Positions 1-7,697 of a stretch of DNA of 64,000 nucleotides are shown one piece after another. The position numbers were made by a program, and so were the translations under genes. The stretch covers positions 3,534,001 to 3,598,000 of the forward strand of contig NZ_CP041146.1 of assembly GCF_006494775.1 (NCBI RefSeq). Reading direction: 5' to 3'. This DNA is from Nocardioides humi. Lineage in GTDB: Bacteria; Actinomycetota; Actinomycetes; Propionibacteriales; Nocardioidaceae. Each line of letters begins with the position of its first letter. Positions within the stretch are counted from its first letter, which is position 1. A model generated the notes under the pieces. The model was not told where the DNA came from, ran no database searches, and saw only the letters and a list, made by a program, of their open reading frames with translations.

Positions 1-1
1 G

Positions 2-721
2 CCGGTCAATGCCCACAACACCCAGATGATCCTCGAGCTGGACCAGGCGTTCACCGCTGTCCGGTTCGACGACGAGGTCCGGGCCGTGGTGCTGACCAGC
101 GAGACCGAGCGGTTCTTCTCCGCCGGCGCCGACATCGCGGTGATCCGCGACGAGAAGCCGCACCGCACCGGGTTGCTGAGTCAGACCAGCAAGGAGGTCA
201 TCCTCAAGGCCCGGAGCATCCCGAAGGTCTTCATCGCCGCGATCAACGGGCACTGCATGGGGGGTGGCCTCGAGCTCGCCTTCGCCTGCGACCTGCGCTT
301 CGCCTGCGACGGCCCCTACAAGTACGGCATGCCGGAGCTGGTGCTCGGCGTCATGCCGGGCGAGGGCGGCTCGCAGTTGCTCGGTCGGGCCATCGGGCCC
401 AACAAGGCCCTCAAACTGATGCTCGACAACACCGCGCTCTCGGTGGCCGAGGCGCTCGAGCTGGGCCTCGTCGATGTCGTGCTCGAGGCCGAGACGTTCC
501 GGGACGACGTGCACGCCTACGCGAAGAGGATCGCCGACGGTCCGATCCTCGCGATCGGTGCGACCAAGGTCGCGCTCACCGAGGGCATCGAGATGTCGTT
601 GCCCGCCGGCTTCTCCCTCGAGCGCATGCAGCAGAACGACCTCCTGCGCTCGGCCGATGCCGCCGAGGGTGCCGAGGCCTACCTCAGCAAGCGCGACCCG
701 AAGTGGTCCTCGCAGTGGTGA
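2..721 (+). CDS. Enoyl-CoA hydratase/isomerase (crotonase family), 5' end outside the window
   Basis: Reading is open to the left edge (codons from base 2 encode PVNAHNTQM before the first Met at 26), so the true start lies upstream and roughly the first 20 residues are missing. The crotonase fold is clear: FSAGADI (CoA/oxyanion loop) and GGGLELAFACDL about 50 residues later. Both catalytic glutamates of hydratases are present, the E of GGGLE and the E of MPELVLG, so hydration of a trans-2-enoyl-CoA is likely rather than isomerisation only. It is the first visible gene of the Paa-like operon and is followed after 4 bases by an aldehyde dehydrogenase. A second hydratase (4773-5531) lies in the same operon, which suggests two different enoyl-CoA intermediates. 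Family assignment is firm; substrate is unknown. Confidence 0.9.
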   Translation, partial: PVNAHNTQMILELDQAFTAVRFDDEVRAVVLTSETERFFSAGADIAVIRDEKPHRTGLLSQTSKEVILKARSIPKVFIAAINGHCMGGGLELAFACDLRFACDGPYKYGMPELVLGVMPGEGGSQLLGRAIGPNKALKLMLDNTALSVAEALELGLVDVVLEAETFRDDVHAYAKRIADGPILAIGATKVALTEGIEMSLPAGFSLERMQQNDLLRSADAAEGAEAYLSKRDPKWSSQW

Positions 722-725
722 CCCC

Positions 726-2213
726 GTGACCGCGACGGTGCTCCCCGCCGACGGACCGCGCCTGGTCGAGGAGTTGGTCCCGTCCGGGCTGTTCGTCGGC
801 GGCGAATGGCTCCGCGCCGGCGGCGCCGGCGCGGCGATCCCGGTCCACGACCCCGGCACCGGCGAGCTCCTCGGCACGGCGGACGAGGCCACCGCGGGCG
901 ACGTGGACGCGGCGGTCGGTGCCGCACGCGCCGCCTGGCCGGGCTGGCGCGACCGCGGCGGTGCGGAGCGCGCGGTGCTCCTCGCCGCCCTGGCCGACCA
1001 GGTCGAGGCGAGGGCGGCCGACCTGGCCCTCGTAGAGACGCTCGACAACGGCAAGCCGTACGCCGTCGCGTTGGGCCATGACGTCGCGAACGCCGTGGCG
1101 ACGTTGCGGCGCTTCGCGGACCTGGCGGCCCTCGACGCGCCCGACGAGGTCGAGGCGGTGATCCCGCGACGCACCAGCCCGCGGGTGCGCGTCGACCGGG
1201 TGCCGCTCGGCGTGGTCGCCGGGCTGGTCCCGTGGAACGCGCCTCTGATGACAGCCGTCTGGAAGCTCGCGCCCGCACTGGCCTTCGGGAACACCGTCGT
1301 CCTGAAGCCGGCGGAGCAGACCCCGCTCACCACGCTCCTGCTCGCCCGGCTGGTGCAGGAGGTGGGAGTCCCGGCGGGCGTGGTCTCCGTGCTCCCCGGG
1401 CGTGGTCCTACGACGGGCGCCCTGCTGGCCGGCCACCCCGGCGTCGACAAGATCTCGTTCACGGGGTCCACCGAGATCGGCCACGAGATCCTCGCCGGTT
1501 CTGCCCGGGACTTCCGCCGGGTCGGACTGGAGCTGGGCGGCAAGAGTGCCTCGCTGCTCTTCTCCGACGCGGTCCGCGCCAACGCCAAGCGCGCGGTGTC
1601 CACCGCGATGTGGGCGGTCTTCGCCAACAGCGGGCAGGTCTGCAGCGCAGGCTCCCGGCTGCTGGTCGAGCGCTCGGTGTACGACGAGGTGATCGGGCTG
1701 CTGGTGTCGATGGCCGGATCCGTGCGGCTCGACCACGGCCTGGCCGACGGTGTCCAGATGGGTCCTCTCATCTCGGCCGAGCAGCGAGCCCGGGTGCACG
1801 CGTTCGTCACCGATCCCGCTACGCCGAGACCGGTGGTCGGCGGCGTGCCGGTCGAGAGGCCGGGCTGGTTCTACCCGCCCACGATCGTTGAGGTCGCCGA
1901 TCGCGACGCGCCGATCTGGGTCGAGGAGGTGTTCGGCCCGGTCCTGTGCATCGCGCCGTTCGACGACGTCGAAGAGGCGGTCGCGGTCGCGAACGACAGC
2001 CGCTACGGGCTGGCCGCCGGCGTGATCACCGACGACGAACAGCGGGCCGCGCGGGTCGCGGCCGGGCTCCAGGTCGGGACCGTCTGGGTCAACACCCACA
2101 ACCAGTACGACCCTGCCGTCCCCTGGGGCGGCATGAAGGCGTCGGGGCTGGGCCGTGAGCTCGGCTCGGCCCGCGCGGCGTACACCGAGGAGAAGGTCAC
2201 GTGGTTCGCCTGA
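726..2213 (+). CDS. NAD(P)-dependent aldehyde dehydrogenase
   Basis: A 495-residue ALDH-superfamily protein starting at GTG 726, four bases after the preceding stop. The nucleotide-binding segment contains VPWNAPLM and KPAEQTPL, the general-base Glu lies in LELGGKS and the nucleophilic Cys in NSGQVCS; EEVFGPVL and the C-terminal GGMKASGLGREL complete the usual set, and length is normal for the family. It oxidises an aldehyde to a carboxylate with NAD(P)+. In classical phenylacetate operons PaaZ joins ring opening to aldehyde oxidation; here there is no hydratase fusion, so the hydrolase step would have to be separate or this ALDH could act on an upstream aldehyde. Family firm, substrate inferred only. 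Confidence 0.92.
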   Translation: MTATVLPADGPRLVEELVPSGLFVGGEWLRAGGAGAAIPVHDPGTGELLGTADEATAGDVDAAVGAARAAWPGWRDRGGAERAVLLAALADQVEARAADLALVETLDNGKPYAVALGHDVANAVATLRRFADLAALDAPDEVEAVIPRRTSPRVRVDRVPLGVVAGLVPWNAPLMTAVWKLAPALAFGNTVVLKPAEQTPLTTLLLARLVQEVGVPAGVVSVLPGRGPTTGALLAGHPGVDKISFTGSTEIGHEILAGSARDFRRVGLELGGKSASLLFSDAVRANAKRAVSTAMWAVFANSGQVCSAGSRLLVERSVYDEVIGLLVSMAGSVRLDHGLADGVQMGPLISAEQRARVHAFVTDPATPRPVVGGVPVERPGWFYPPTIVEVADRDAPIWVEEVFGPVLCIAPFDDVEEAVAVANDSRYGLAAGVITDDEQRAARVAAGLQVGTVWVNTHNQYDPAVPWGGMKASGLGRELGSARAAYTEEKVTWFA

Positions 2214-2244
2214 GGCGAGGCCACCTGAGGAAGGGAAGCAGTTC

Positions 2245-3185
2245 GTGATCACCGAAGAGGAGATGCTCCGACGGCTGGATGCCGGGGTCATGGTCGAGGA
2301 CATCTCGGAGATGTCTCCGACCTACCTGCGGGAGCTGAAGCGGACGCTGCTGATATCGGCGGACACCGAGTTCCTCGGGCGGTCATGTACTACCCCAACC
2401 TCGTTGAGGGCCGAGTGCCCGAGAAGATGCAGGGCGCGGTCCTCGCGATCATCCAGGACGAGCTGGGCCACGCCCACATCGACTACCGGATGCTCGAGGA
2501 CCTCGGCGAGGACCTCGACCACCTGCTCTACGGGCGTACGGCGGCGGAGTTCAAACACCCCTACGCGATGGACATGCCCTACGAGTCGTTCAACGAGTCG
2601 GTCGTCGTCGGCTCGTTCATGGACCGGGCGGGCTACATCCTGCTCTCCGACGTTTTCGAGAACACCAGCTACGCGCCGTGGCGGCGCGCTCTGGTGAAGG
2701 TGAACAAGGAGGAGCACTTCCACATCAACTTCGGGGTGCGCAACCTCGAGGCGATGTCGAAGGACCCGGAGCAGAAGGCGGTCACGCAGCGCGCGATCGA
2801 CTGGATGTTCCCCATGACCGTCGAGTGGTTCGGGCTGCCGGATGCCCTCAAGACGGGCAACAACCAGTTGCGCTACCGGCTCAAGGGCAAGAGCAACGAC
2901 CAGCTGCGACAGGAGTGGCTGGGGCAGGTCGTGCCGCTGATGGAGCGGCTGGACTTCCAGGTTCCGGCCCACCACGACGCCGAGCGTGACGAGTACGTCC
3001 TGGACTTCCCCCTGCCGTGCCGCTTCGATGCGGAGACCAAGCAGTGGCACTTCGACGAGCCGTGCACGTGGGACGACGTCCTGAAGCGGTGGCGGGCCCG
3101 CGGTCCGTGGAACGAGAAGCTGGTGGGCTTCCTGCAGGCAGGTCGGCACGGCCTGGACGCGATGTCCGGTGCGGGGGCCGCATGA
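2245..3185 (+). CDS. PaaA-like di-iron acyl-CoA epoxidase catalytic subunit (apparent frameshift near 2378)
   Basis: Homologue of the catalytic alpha subunit of phenylacetyl-CoA 1,2-epoxidase. GTG 2245 follows a GAGGAAGGGA ribosome site. The first ~45 residues (VITEEEMLRR...DTEFLG) are in one frame and the rest (MYYPNL onwards) is in the next; adding one G to the GGG at 2377-2379 gives ...FLGAVMYYPNL and a 313-residue protein, normal for PaaA. Ferritin-like iron-ligand motifs are visible as DELGHAH and KEEHFHINFG (two ExxH). The stop overlaps the next start as ATGA. The neighbours encode PaaD-, PaaB- and PaaC-like partners, a ferredoxin and a reductase. It is divergent from the classic enzyme, so the ring acyl-CoA it oxygenates is not known. 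The frameshift looks like a homopolymer error but could be real. Confidence 0.8.
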
Positions 3186-3517
3186 GCACCGCAGTGACGC
3201 CGGAGGTCGTGCGCGACGCGCTGCGACGGGTTCAGGACCCTGAGTTGCCGATCGACGTCGTCGAGCTCGGCCTGGTCTACGACATTCGCGTGGAGGAGCC
3301 CACGGACGGCGGGAGTCGGGTCGAGGTCGAGATGACCCTCACGTCGATGGGCTGCCCGTGCCACGACCTGATCGTGGACGACGTCCGCGCGGCGGCGGCC
3401 TCGGTTCCCGGCGTACGGGAGGTCGAGGTGGACGTCGTGTGGGATCCGCCGTGGGACCGCAGCAGGCTCGGGGAGTCCGGCCGGCGTTCGTTGCCGATCA
3501 TCGGCATCGGGGTGTGA
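3182..3517 (+). CDS. PaaD-like MIP18/DUF59 protein lacking the zinc-ribbon tail
   Basis: A 111-residue protein starting at ATG 3182, overlapping the PaaA-like stop by four bases. The DUF59 signature is present: QDPELPIDVVELGLVYDI near the N terminus and TSMGCPCHDL in the middle, with a CPC segment in the conserved loop. PaaD helps mature or load metal in the epoxidase and is typically about 160 residues, with a C-terminal zinc ribbon after the DUF59 domain. Here the protein ends directly after the domain (…LPIIGIGV) with no CxxC pair. A ribbon of the same type is found instead on the PaaC-like gene downstream, so the missing domain has not been lost from the operon but moved. Confidence 0.85.
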   Translation: MSTAVTPEVVRDALRRVQDPELPIDVVELGLVYDIRVEEPTDGGSRVEVEMTLTSMGCPCHDLIVDDVRAAAASVPGVREVEVDVVWDPPWDRSRLGESGRRSLPIIGIGV

Positions 3518-3524
3518 CTCGGTG

Positions 3525-3725
3525 ATGGACTCGGAGGTCTATCTGGTCTTCGCGCGCCTGCAGCTCGTCGACCCTCTCGCCCATCTGGGCACGGTGCGGG
3601 CGCCGAACGTCGCGCTCGCGCGGCAGTACGCCCGGACGACGTACGACGAGGACAGCTGGATCGAGATGATGGTCGTGCCGCGCTCGGCGACGATCTGGGT
3701 GAAGAAGGTCGAGGAGCGGGCATGA
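3525..3725 (+). CDS. PaaB-like small structural subunit of the epoxidase
   Basis: A 66-residue protein with ATG at 3525 (an in-frame GTG at 3522 would add one residue). It has the PaaB pattern: an N-terminal strand YLVFARLQLVDPLAHLGTV, then NVALARQYARTTYDE (a helix that corresponds to the conserved ALQ-ARD-Y of PaaB), then MVVPRSATIWV. PaaB bridges PaaAC heterodimers in the known enzyme and has no catalytic role. The gene is shorter than typical PaaB (about 95 residues), mainly at the C terminus. Its stop overlaps the next ATG as ATGA, in keeping with tightly coupled expression of complex subunits. Confidence 0.75.
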   Translation: MDSEVYLVFARLQLVDPLAHLGTVRAPNVALARQYARTTYDEDSWIEMMVVPRSATIWVKKVEERA

Positions 3726-4417
3726 CGACGGTGAACACGCCGGACCCGACGAGCCTGCCTGCGCTGCTGGCCGACGTGGCCGCGCTCAAGGTGGAGCTGC
3801 GCGCCTTGTACGTGCGGTGGTGCGTCGCCGGGCCGACGCTGGAGGCCAGCAGTGCGCTGGCCGCCATGGCGCAGGAGGAGACGGGACACGCGCGGGTGCT
3901 CGCCAGGCTCGCCGGAGAGGCCGAGGCCGTCATCGATGCGACCGAGGTGCTCGGCGGCGCGGCGGTCACCGACTGGCCCTCGCTGGTCGGACACGCCGGA
4001 CCGGTCGAAGTCGCGCTCGCCTCGGTGACCGCGGCCCTGCGCGGCGTCGGTGACCCCGAGGTGCAGCGCAACCTGGCGAAGATCGCCGTCGAGGAGCGCA
4101 GCCACGCCGACTTCTTCACCGGGTGCCTGCTCGAGCTGGCTCCGCGGGAGGACGCGGCCGGGGCGCGGTTCCGCAGCACGCGGACCGACACCGAGAAGCG
4201 GCTCGCGCCGTGGCTCGACCACTCGACGGTGGTACTCGGTGACAGCAGGGGCGCTGCCTCCGGCGCACTGGACGGCGGGACGGTGCTCGACGTGCCGTGC
4301 GTGCACTGCGGTTCGCGCGAGACCCGGCTGAGCGCGGCCTTCGGCGGCTCGCTGCTCACGTCCCTGATGCAGTGCGCCGCATGCGGATCGCAGTTCGAAG
4401 CCGTGCGCTGGCGCTGA
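3722..4417 (+). CDS. PaaC-like ferritin-fold subunit fused to a PaaD-type zinc ribbon
   Basis: A 231-residue protein. Residues ~20-150 form a ferritin-like four-helix segment with two ExxH motifs, QEETGHARVL and VEERSHADFF, as in di-iron proteins. The last ~40 residues contain two CxxC pairs (CVHC near 193-196 and CAAC near 218-221) with the pattern PC-x2-CGS…C-x2-CGSQFEA that normally closes PaaD. The classic PaaC is about 250 residues and has no such tail. Together with the ribbon-less PaaD-like protein this indicates a domain swap between two subunits of the same complex. ATG 3722 overlaps the PaaB-like stop. Role as the second ferritin-fold subunit of the epoxidase is inferred from operon position and fold. 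Confidence 0.8.
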   Translation: MTTVNTPDPTSLPALLADVAALKVELRALYVRWCVAGPTLEASSALAAMAQEETGHARVLARLAGEAEAVIDATEVLGGAAVTDWPSLVGHAGPVEVALASVTAALRGVGDPEVQRNLAKIAVEERSHADFFTGCLLELAPREDAAGARFRSTRTDTEKRLAPWLDHSTVVLGDSRGAASGALDGGTVLDVPCVHCGSRETRLSAAFGGSLLTSLMQCAACGSQFEAVRWR

Positions 4418-4443
4418 GCCGACGAGCGAGGAGAGACAAGACC

Positions 4444-4776
4444 GTGGCCTTCATGATCGGTGCTGCCTGTATCGATGTCCTGGATCGCTCGTGCGTGGAC
4501 CAGTGCCCCGTGGACTGCATCTACGAGGGCAGCCGCAAGCTCTACATCCAGCCCGACGAGTGCATCGACTGCGGCGCGTGCGAGATGGTCTGTCCGGTCA
4601 GCGCTGTGACGTCACTGCGGGTGGCCCAGGACGAGGAGCTCGAGTTCGGCCAGGACAACGCCGACTTCTTCGCGACGGTGCTGCCGGGACGCTCCGAGCC
4701 GCTGGGGTCCCCCGGGGGCGCCGCGGAGCTCGGGCCTGTGGGCGCGGACACCGCGCTGGTGGCGGCGCGGCCATGA
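4444..4776 (+). CDS. 7Fe-type ([3Fe-4S]/[4Fe-4S]) ferredoxin
   Basis: A 110-residue ferredoxin starting at GTG 4444 behind a GAGGAGAGA site. Two cysteine clusters are seen: C-x6-C-x3-CP in ACIDVLDRSCVDQCPVDC and CIDCGACEMVCPV. The arrangement and the acidic tail (DNADFF) match actinobacterial FdxA-like proteins. In this operon it is the obvious electron carrier between the FprA-like reductase (6375-7697) and the epoxidase, replacing the plant-type ferredoxin domain that PaaE provides in the standard system. Alternatively it could serve the P450 at 10109-11401, which has no dedicated ferredoxin in this window. Its stop overlaps the next ATG. Confidence 0.9.
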   Translation: MAFMIGAACIDVLDRSCVDQCPVDCIYEGSRKLYIQPDECIDCGACEMVCPVSAVTSLRVAQDEELEFGQDNADFFATVLPGRSEPLGSPGGAAELGPVGADTALVAARP

Positions 4777-5531
4777 CCCTCCCCGACTACACCCGGATCC
4801 TCGTCGAGGAGCTGGGCGACCGCACCATCGTTCGGCTGAACCGGCCCGAGGCGCGCAACGCCATCGACCTCGAACTCGGCCGCGAGCTCCACGACGTCTG
4901 TGCGCGGCTCGAGGAGACGCCCCGGCCGATGCTGCTCACCGGCGCCGACGGGTGCTTCGCGGCCGGTGCCGACATCGGCCAGCTGCTCGGCCGTGGGCGG
5001 CACGAGGCGCTGGCCGGCATCAACAGCTCGCTGTTCGAGCGCGTGCACCGGCTGCCGATGCCGACCGTGGCAGCGGTCGACGGCTACGCCATCGGCGGAG
5101 GTGCGGAGCTGGCGTACGCCTGCGACATCCGGGTGGCGAGCACGCGGGCGTCGTTCGCCAACCCCGAGCCCGGCCTCGGCATCGTGGCGGGTGCCGGAGC
5201 GACCTGGCGACTGCCGGAGCTCGTCGGCATGCCGCTCGCGAAGCTGGTGCTGCTCGCCGGTCACCGGATCGAGGCGGCGGAGGCGCTGTCCTCGCGGCTG
5301 GTGGCCGCGGTGGTCGAGCCGGAGGAGCTCGAGGCAACGGCGATGGCGCTGATCGACCGGATGAGCAGGATGTCCCCGATCGCACTGCGGCTGTCCAAGT
5401 ACGTCCTCGACGCCGACGCGGTGCACCCGTACGCCGACCTGCTGGCGAATGCGCTGCTGTTCGAGGACGAGGAGAAGAAGGAACGGATGCAGGCATTCCT
5501 CGACAAGCGGAGCACGAGGTCGACCTCGTGA
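4773..5531 (+). CDS. Enoyl-CoA hydratase/isomerase (PaaF/PaaG type)
   Basis: A 252-residue crotonase-family protein, ATG 4773 overlapping the ferredoxin stop. Motifs: RLNRPEARNAID at residues ~18-30, FAAGADIGQL for the CoA pocket, GGGAELAYACDI with the first catalytic Glu, and ANPEPGLGIV with the second Glu. Both hydratase acids are therefore present. It would hydrate the enoyl-CoA formed after ring opening and supply the substrate of the dehydrogenase that overlaps its 3' end by four bases. Family certain; whether it behaves as a hydratase or as the ring-opening oxepin-type isomerase (PaaG role) cannot be decided from sequence. Confidence 0.9.
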   Translation: MTLPDYTRILVEELGDRTIVRLNRPEARNAIDLELGRELHDVCARLEETPRPMLLTGADGCFAAGADIGQLLGRGRHEALAGINSSLFERVHRLPMPTVAAVDGYAIGGGAELAYACDIRVASTRASFANPEPGLGIVAGAGATWRLPELVGMPLAKLVLLAGHRIEAAEALSSRLVAAVVEPEELEATAMALIDRMSRMSPIALRLSKYVLDADAVHPYADLLANALLFEDEEKKERMQAFLDKRSTRSTS

Positions 5532-6391
5532 CCGGGAGCTGGGCGCGGACCGTTGCCGTCGTGGGTGGCGGCCAGATGGGCGCGGGCATCGCCCACGCCT
5601 TCGTGGTCCTCGGCGCCACGGTGACCGTGGTGGAGCCGGACTCGGACACGGCGGGGCGGGCCGAGCAGCGCATCGCCACCGACGTCTCGCGCACCTGTGC
5701 CAAGCGCGGCCTCGACGAGGACGAGGCGGCGGCCCAGCTGGCGCGGCTCCGGATCGTCGACCAGCTGGCCCTGATCCCGGCCGACAGCGACCTGGTGGTG
5801 GAGGCGGTGCCCGAGCTCGTCGAGCTCAAGACGGCGGTCCTGGGTGCGATCGAGCAGGCGGTGCCCGCCACGGCCGTGCTCGCCTCCAACACCAGCTCGC
5901 TCTCGGTCACCGAGCTCGCGTCGCGCCTCGCCCGCCCAGGGCGCTTCTTGGGCATGCACTTCTTCAACCCGGTGCCGGCCTCGGCCCTGGTCGAGCTGGT
6001 CACCGGGGCACGGACCGACCCCGGCGTCGTCGACCAGGTCCGGGAGCTGGTCGCCGCGCTGGGCAAGGAGTCCATCGTGGTCGACGACAGCCCCGGCTTT
6101 GCGACCAGCCGGCTCGGTCTCGCCCTGGGCCTGGAGGCGATCCGGATGTACGAGGCCGGCGTGGCCAGCGCACGGGACCTCGACCGCGCCATGGTGCTCG
6201 GCTACCGGCACCCGGTGGGTCCGTTGGAGCTGACCGACCTCGTCGGACTCGACGTGCGGCTCGCCGTCGCGGAGCATCTGCAGGGCGAGCTCGGTGAGCG
6301 GTTCGCGCCGCCCGAGCTGCTGCGCCGCCTGGTCGCCGAGGGCAAGCTCGGCAAGAAGACGGGGGAGGGGTTCCATGTCTGGGACAGCTGA
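5528..6391 (+). CDS. 3-hydroxyacyl-CoA dehydrogenase (PaaH/FadB2-like)
   Basis: A 287-residue NAD-dependent dehydrogenase with GTG 5528 overlapping the preceding stop (GTGA). The N terminus carries a Rossmann GGGQMGAGIAHAF motif; ASNTSSLSVTELA and the catalytic MHFFNPVP His are in place, followed by the C-terminal helical domain with DDSPGFATSR and HPVGPLELTDLVGLD. Length equals that of stand-alone bacterial HADHs. It oxidises the (S)-3-hydroxyacyl-CoA from the adjacent hydratase, feeding the thiolase at 7690. It overlaps the following reductase gene by 17 bases. Confidence 0.93.
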   Translation: MTGSWARTVAVVGGGQMGAGIAHAFVVLGATVTVVEPDSDTAGRAEQRIATDVSRTCAKRGLDEDEAAAQLARLRIVDQLALIPADSDLVVEAVPELVELKTAVLGAIEQAVPATAVLASNTSSLSVTELASRLARPGRFLGMHFFNPVPASALVELVTGARTDPGVVDQVRELVAALGKESIVVDDSPGFATSRLGLALGLEAIRMYEAGVASARDLDRAMVLGYRHPVGPLELTDLVGLDVRLAVAEHLQGELGERFAPPELLRRLVAEGKLGKKTGEGFHVWDS

Positions 6392-7697
6392 GCCCGCGCC
6401 TCGCGTCGCGGTCGTGGGGTCCGGCCCGTCCGGGCTGTACGTCGTCGCGGCTCTGCTCCGTGGCCATGAGGGGGTGCTCATCGACGTGATCGACCGGTTG
6501 CCGGCGCCCTACGGTCTGGTGCGGTACGGCGTCGCCCCCGACCACCCCACCATCAAGAACGTCACGCGCGTGCTCGCCAAGTCGTTCTCCGATCAGCGGG
6601 TGCGCTTCCTCGGCAACGTCGAGGTGGGCCGCCAGGTCGGCCACGAGGAGCTGGTGGCTGGCTACGACGCCGTCGTCTACGCCACCGGCAGTCAGGTGGA
6701 CCGGCCGCTCGGCGTGGCGGGCGAGGAGCTGCGGGGCAGCGTCGGCTCGGCGCAGGTCGTCGGTTGGTACAACGGGCTGCCCGGTGCGCCGCCGGTCGAC
6801 CTCACCGGCCGCGACGTGGTCGTGGTGGGTGGCGGCAATGTCGCCCTCGACGTCGCCCGGGTGCTGACCCGCTCGCCCGGCGAGCTCCGCTCGACCGACG
6901 TGCCCGGGCAGGTGCTCGACGCGTTCGGCGCGAGCGCGGTGACCGATGTGCACGTCCTGGTCCGACGCGGACCGGCGCAGGCCCGCTTCACCCACCTGGA
7001 GCTGCTCACCCTCGACGAGATGTCAGGCGTGACGTGCGTGGTCCACGACGAGCTCCGCGCTCCGGTCCACGAGGACCTGGGCCCCGGACCCGAGGCGGAA
7101 CAGCTCCGCCGCAACGTCGCCCTGTTCGCCCGATGGCAGGACGAGGGCCCCGACGCGAGCCCGCGCCGGGTGCACTTCCACTTCCACCGTCGCGCCGAGC
7201 GGCTGGTCGGCGTGGGCGGACGGGTGGTCGGGGTCGACACCGTCGGCACCCACGGTGCAGCGGCGGCGCCCGAGCGGCTCGCCGCAGGGCTGGTCGTCCG
7301 GGCCATCGGCTACGACACGGTCCCGCTCGCAGGGCTGCCCTTCGACGCCTCCCGCGGGGTGGTGCCCAACGCCGAGGGCCGGGTGCTGGCGGGAGCGGAC
7401 GTCGTCCCCGGGGTGTACGTCGCGGGGTGGTGCAAGCGAGGAGCCACCGGGGTCATCGCCACCAACAAGACGTGTGCGAACCAGACCGCGGCGTCGGTGC
7501 TCGCCGACCTCGCGGTGGCCGTGCCACGCGGCACCGGGCCGGTCGCAAGTCCTGCCGGCGCGGTCGACTGGCCGGGGTGGCTGCTCCTCGACGAGCACGA
7601 GCGGCGGGCCGGTGCTGCTCGCGGTGCCGAGCGCGTGAAGTCGGCCGACCTCGAGCTCATGCTCGCCGTGGCATCGGGGGTGGCCGCCCGTGCGTGA
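6375..7697 (+). CDS. FprA/adrenodoxin-reductase-type NADPH-ferredoxin reductase
   Basis: A 440-residue FAD flavoprotein. GSGPSGLYVV at the N terminus binds FAD, RLPAPYGLVRYGVAPDHP is the hallmark of the adrenodoxin reductase/FprA family, VVVVGGGNVALDVAR is the NADP site, and VYVAGWCKRGATGVIATNK near the C terminus is the second FAD segment. It transfers NADPH electrons to a ferredoxin. Standard epoxidase operons use PaaE, a fused plant-type reductase, which is absent here, so this enzyme plus the 4444-4776 ferredoxin is the likely electron supply. It starts inside the preceding dehydrogenase gene and overlaps the thiolase start. Confidence 0.92.
   Translation: MSGTAEPAPRVAVVGSGPSGLYVVAALLRGHEGVLIDVIDRLPAPYGLVRYGVAPDHPTIKNVTRVLAKSFSDQRVRFLGNVEVGRQVGHEELVAGYDAVVYATGSQVDRPLGVAGEELRGSVGSAQVVGWYNGLPGAPPVDLTGRDVVVVGGGNVALDVARVLTRSPGELRSTDVPGQVLDAFGASAVTDVHVLVRRGPAQARFTHLELLTLDEMSGVTCVVHDELRAPVHEDLGPGPEAEQLRRNVALFARWQDEGPDASPRRVHFHFHRRAERLVGVGGRVVGVDTVGTHGAAAAPERLAAGLVVRAIGYDTVPLAGLPFDASRGVVPNAEGRVLAGADVVPGVYVAGWCKRGATGVIATNKTCANQTAASVLADLAVAVPRGTGPVASPAGAVDWPGWLLLDEHERRAGAARGAERVKSADLELMLAVASGVAARA

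Noticed and set aside
684..2303. 539-codon open frame antisense to the aldehyde dehydrogenase
   Set aside because: High GC keeps reverse frames open; the composition is Arg/Pro/His-rich without any domain, and the sense frame is a complete ALDH. The same reasoning removes the other long antisense frames (e.g. 25925-27295, 41915-43687, 60501-61856).
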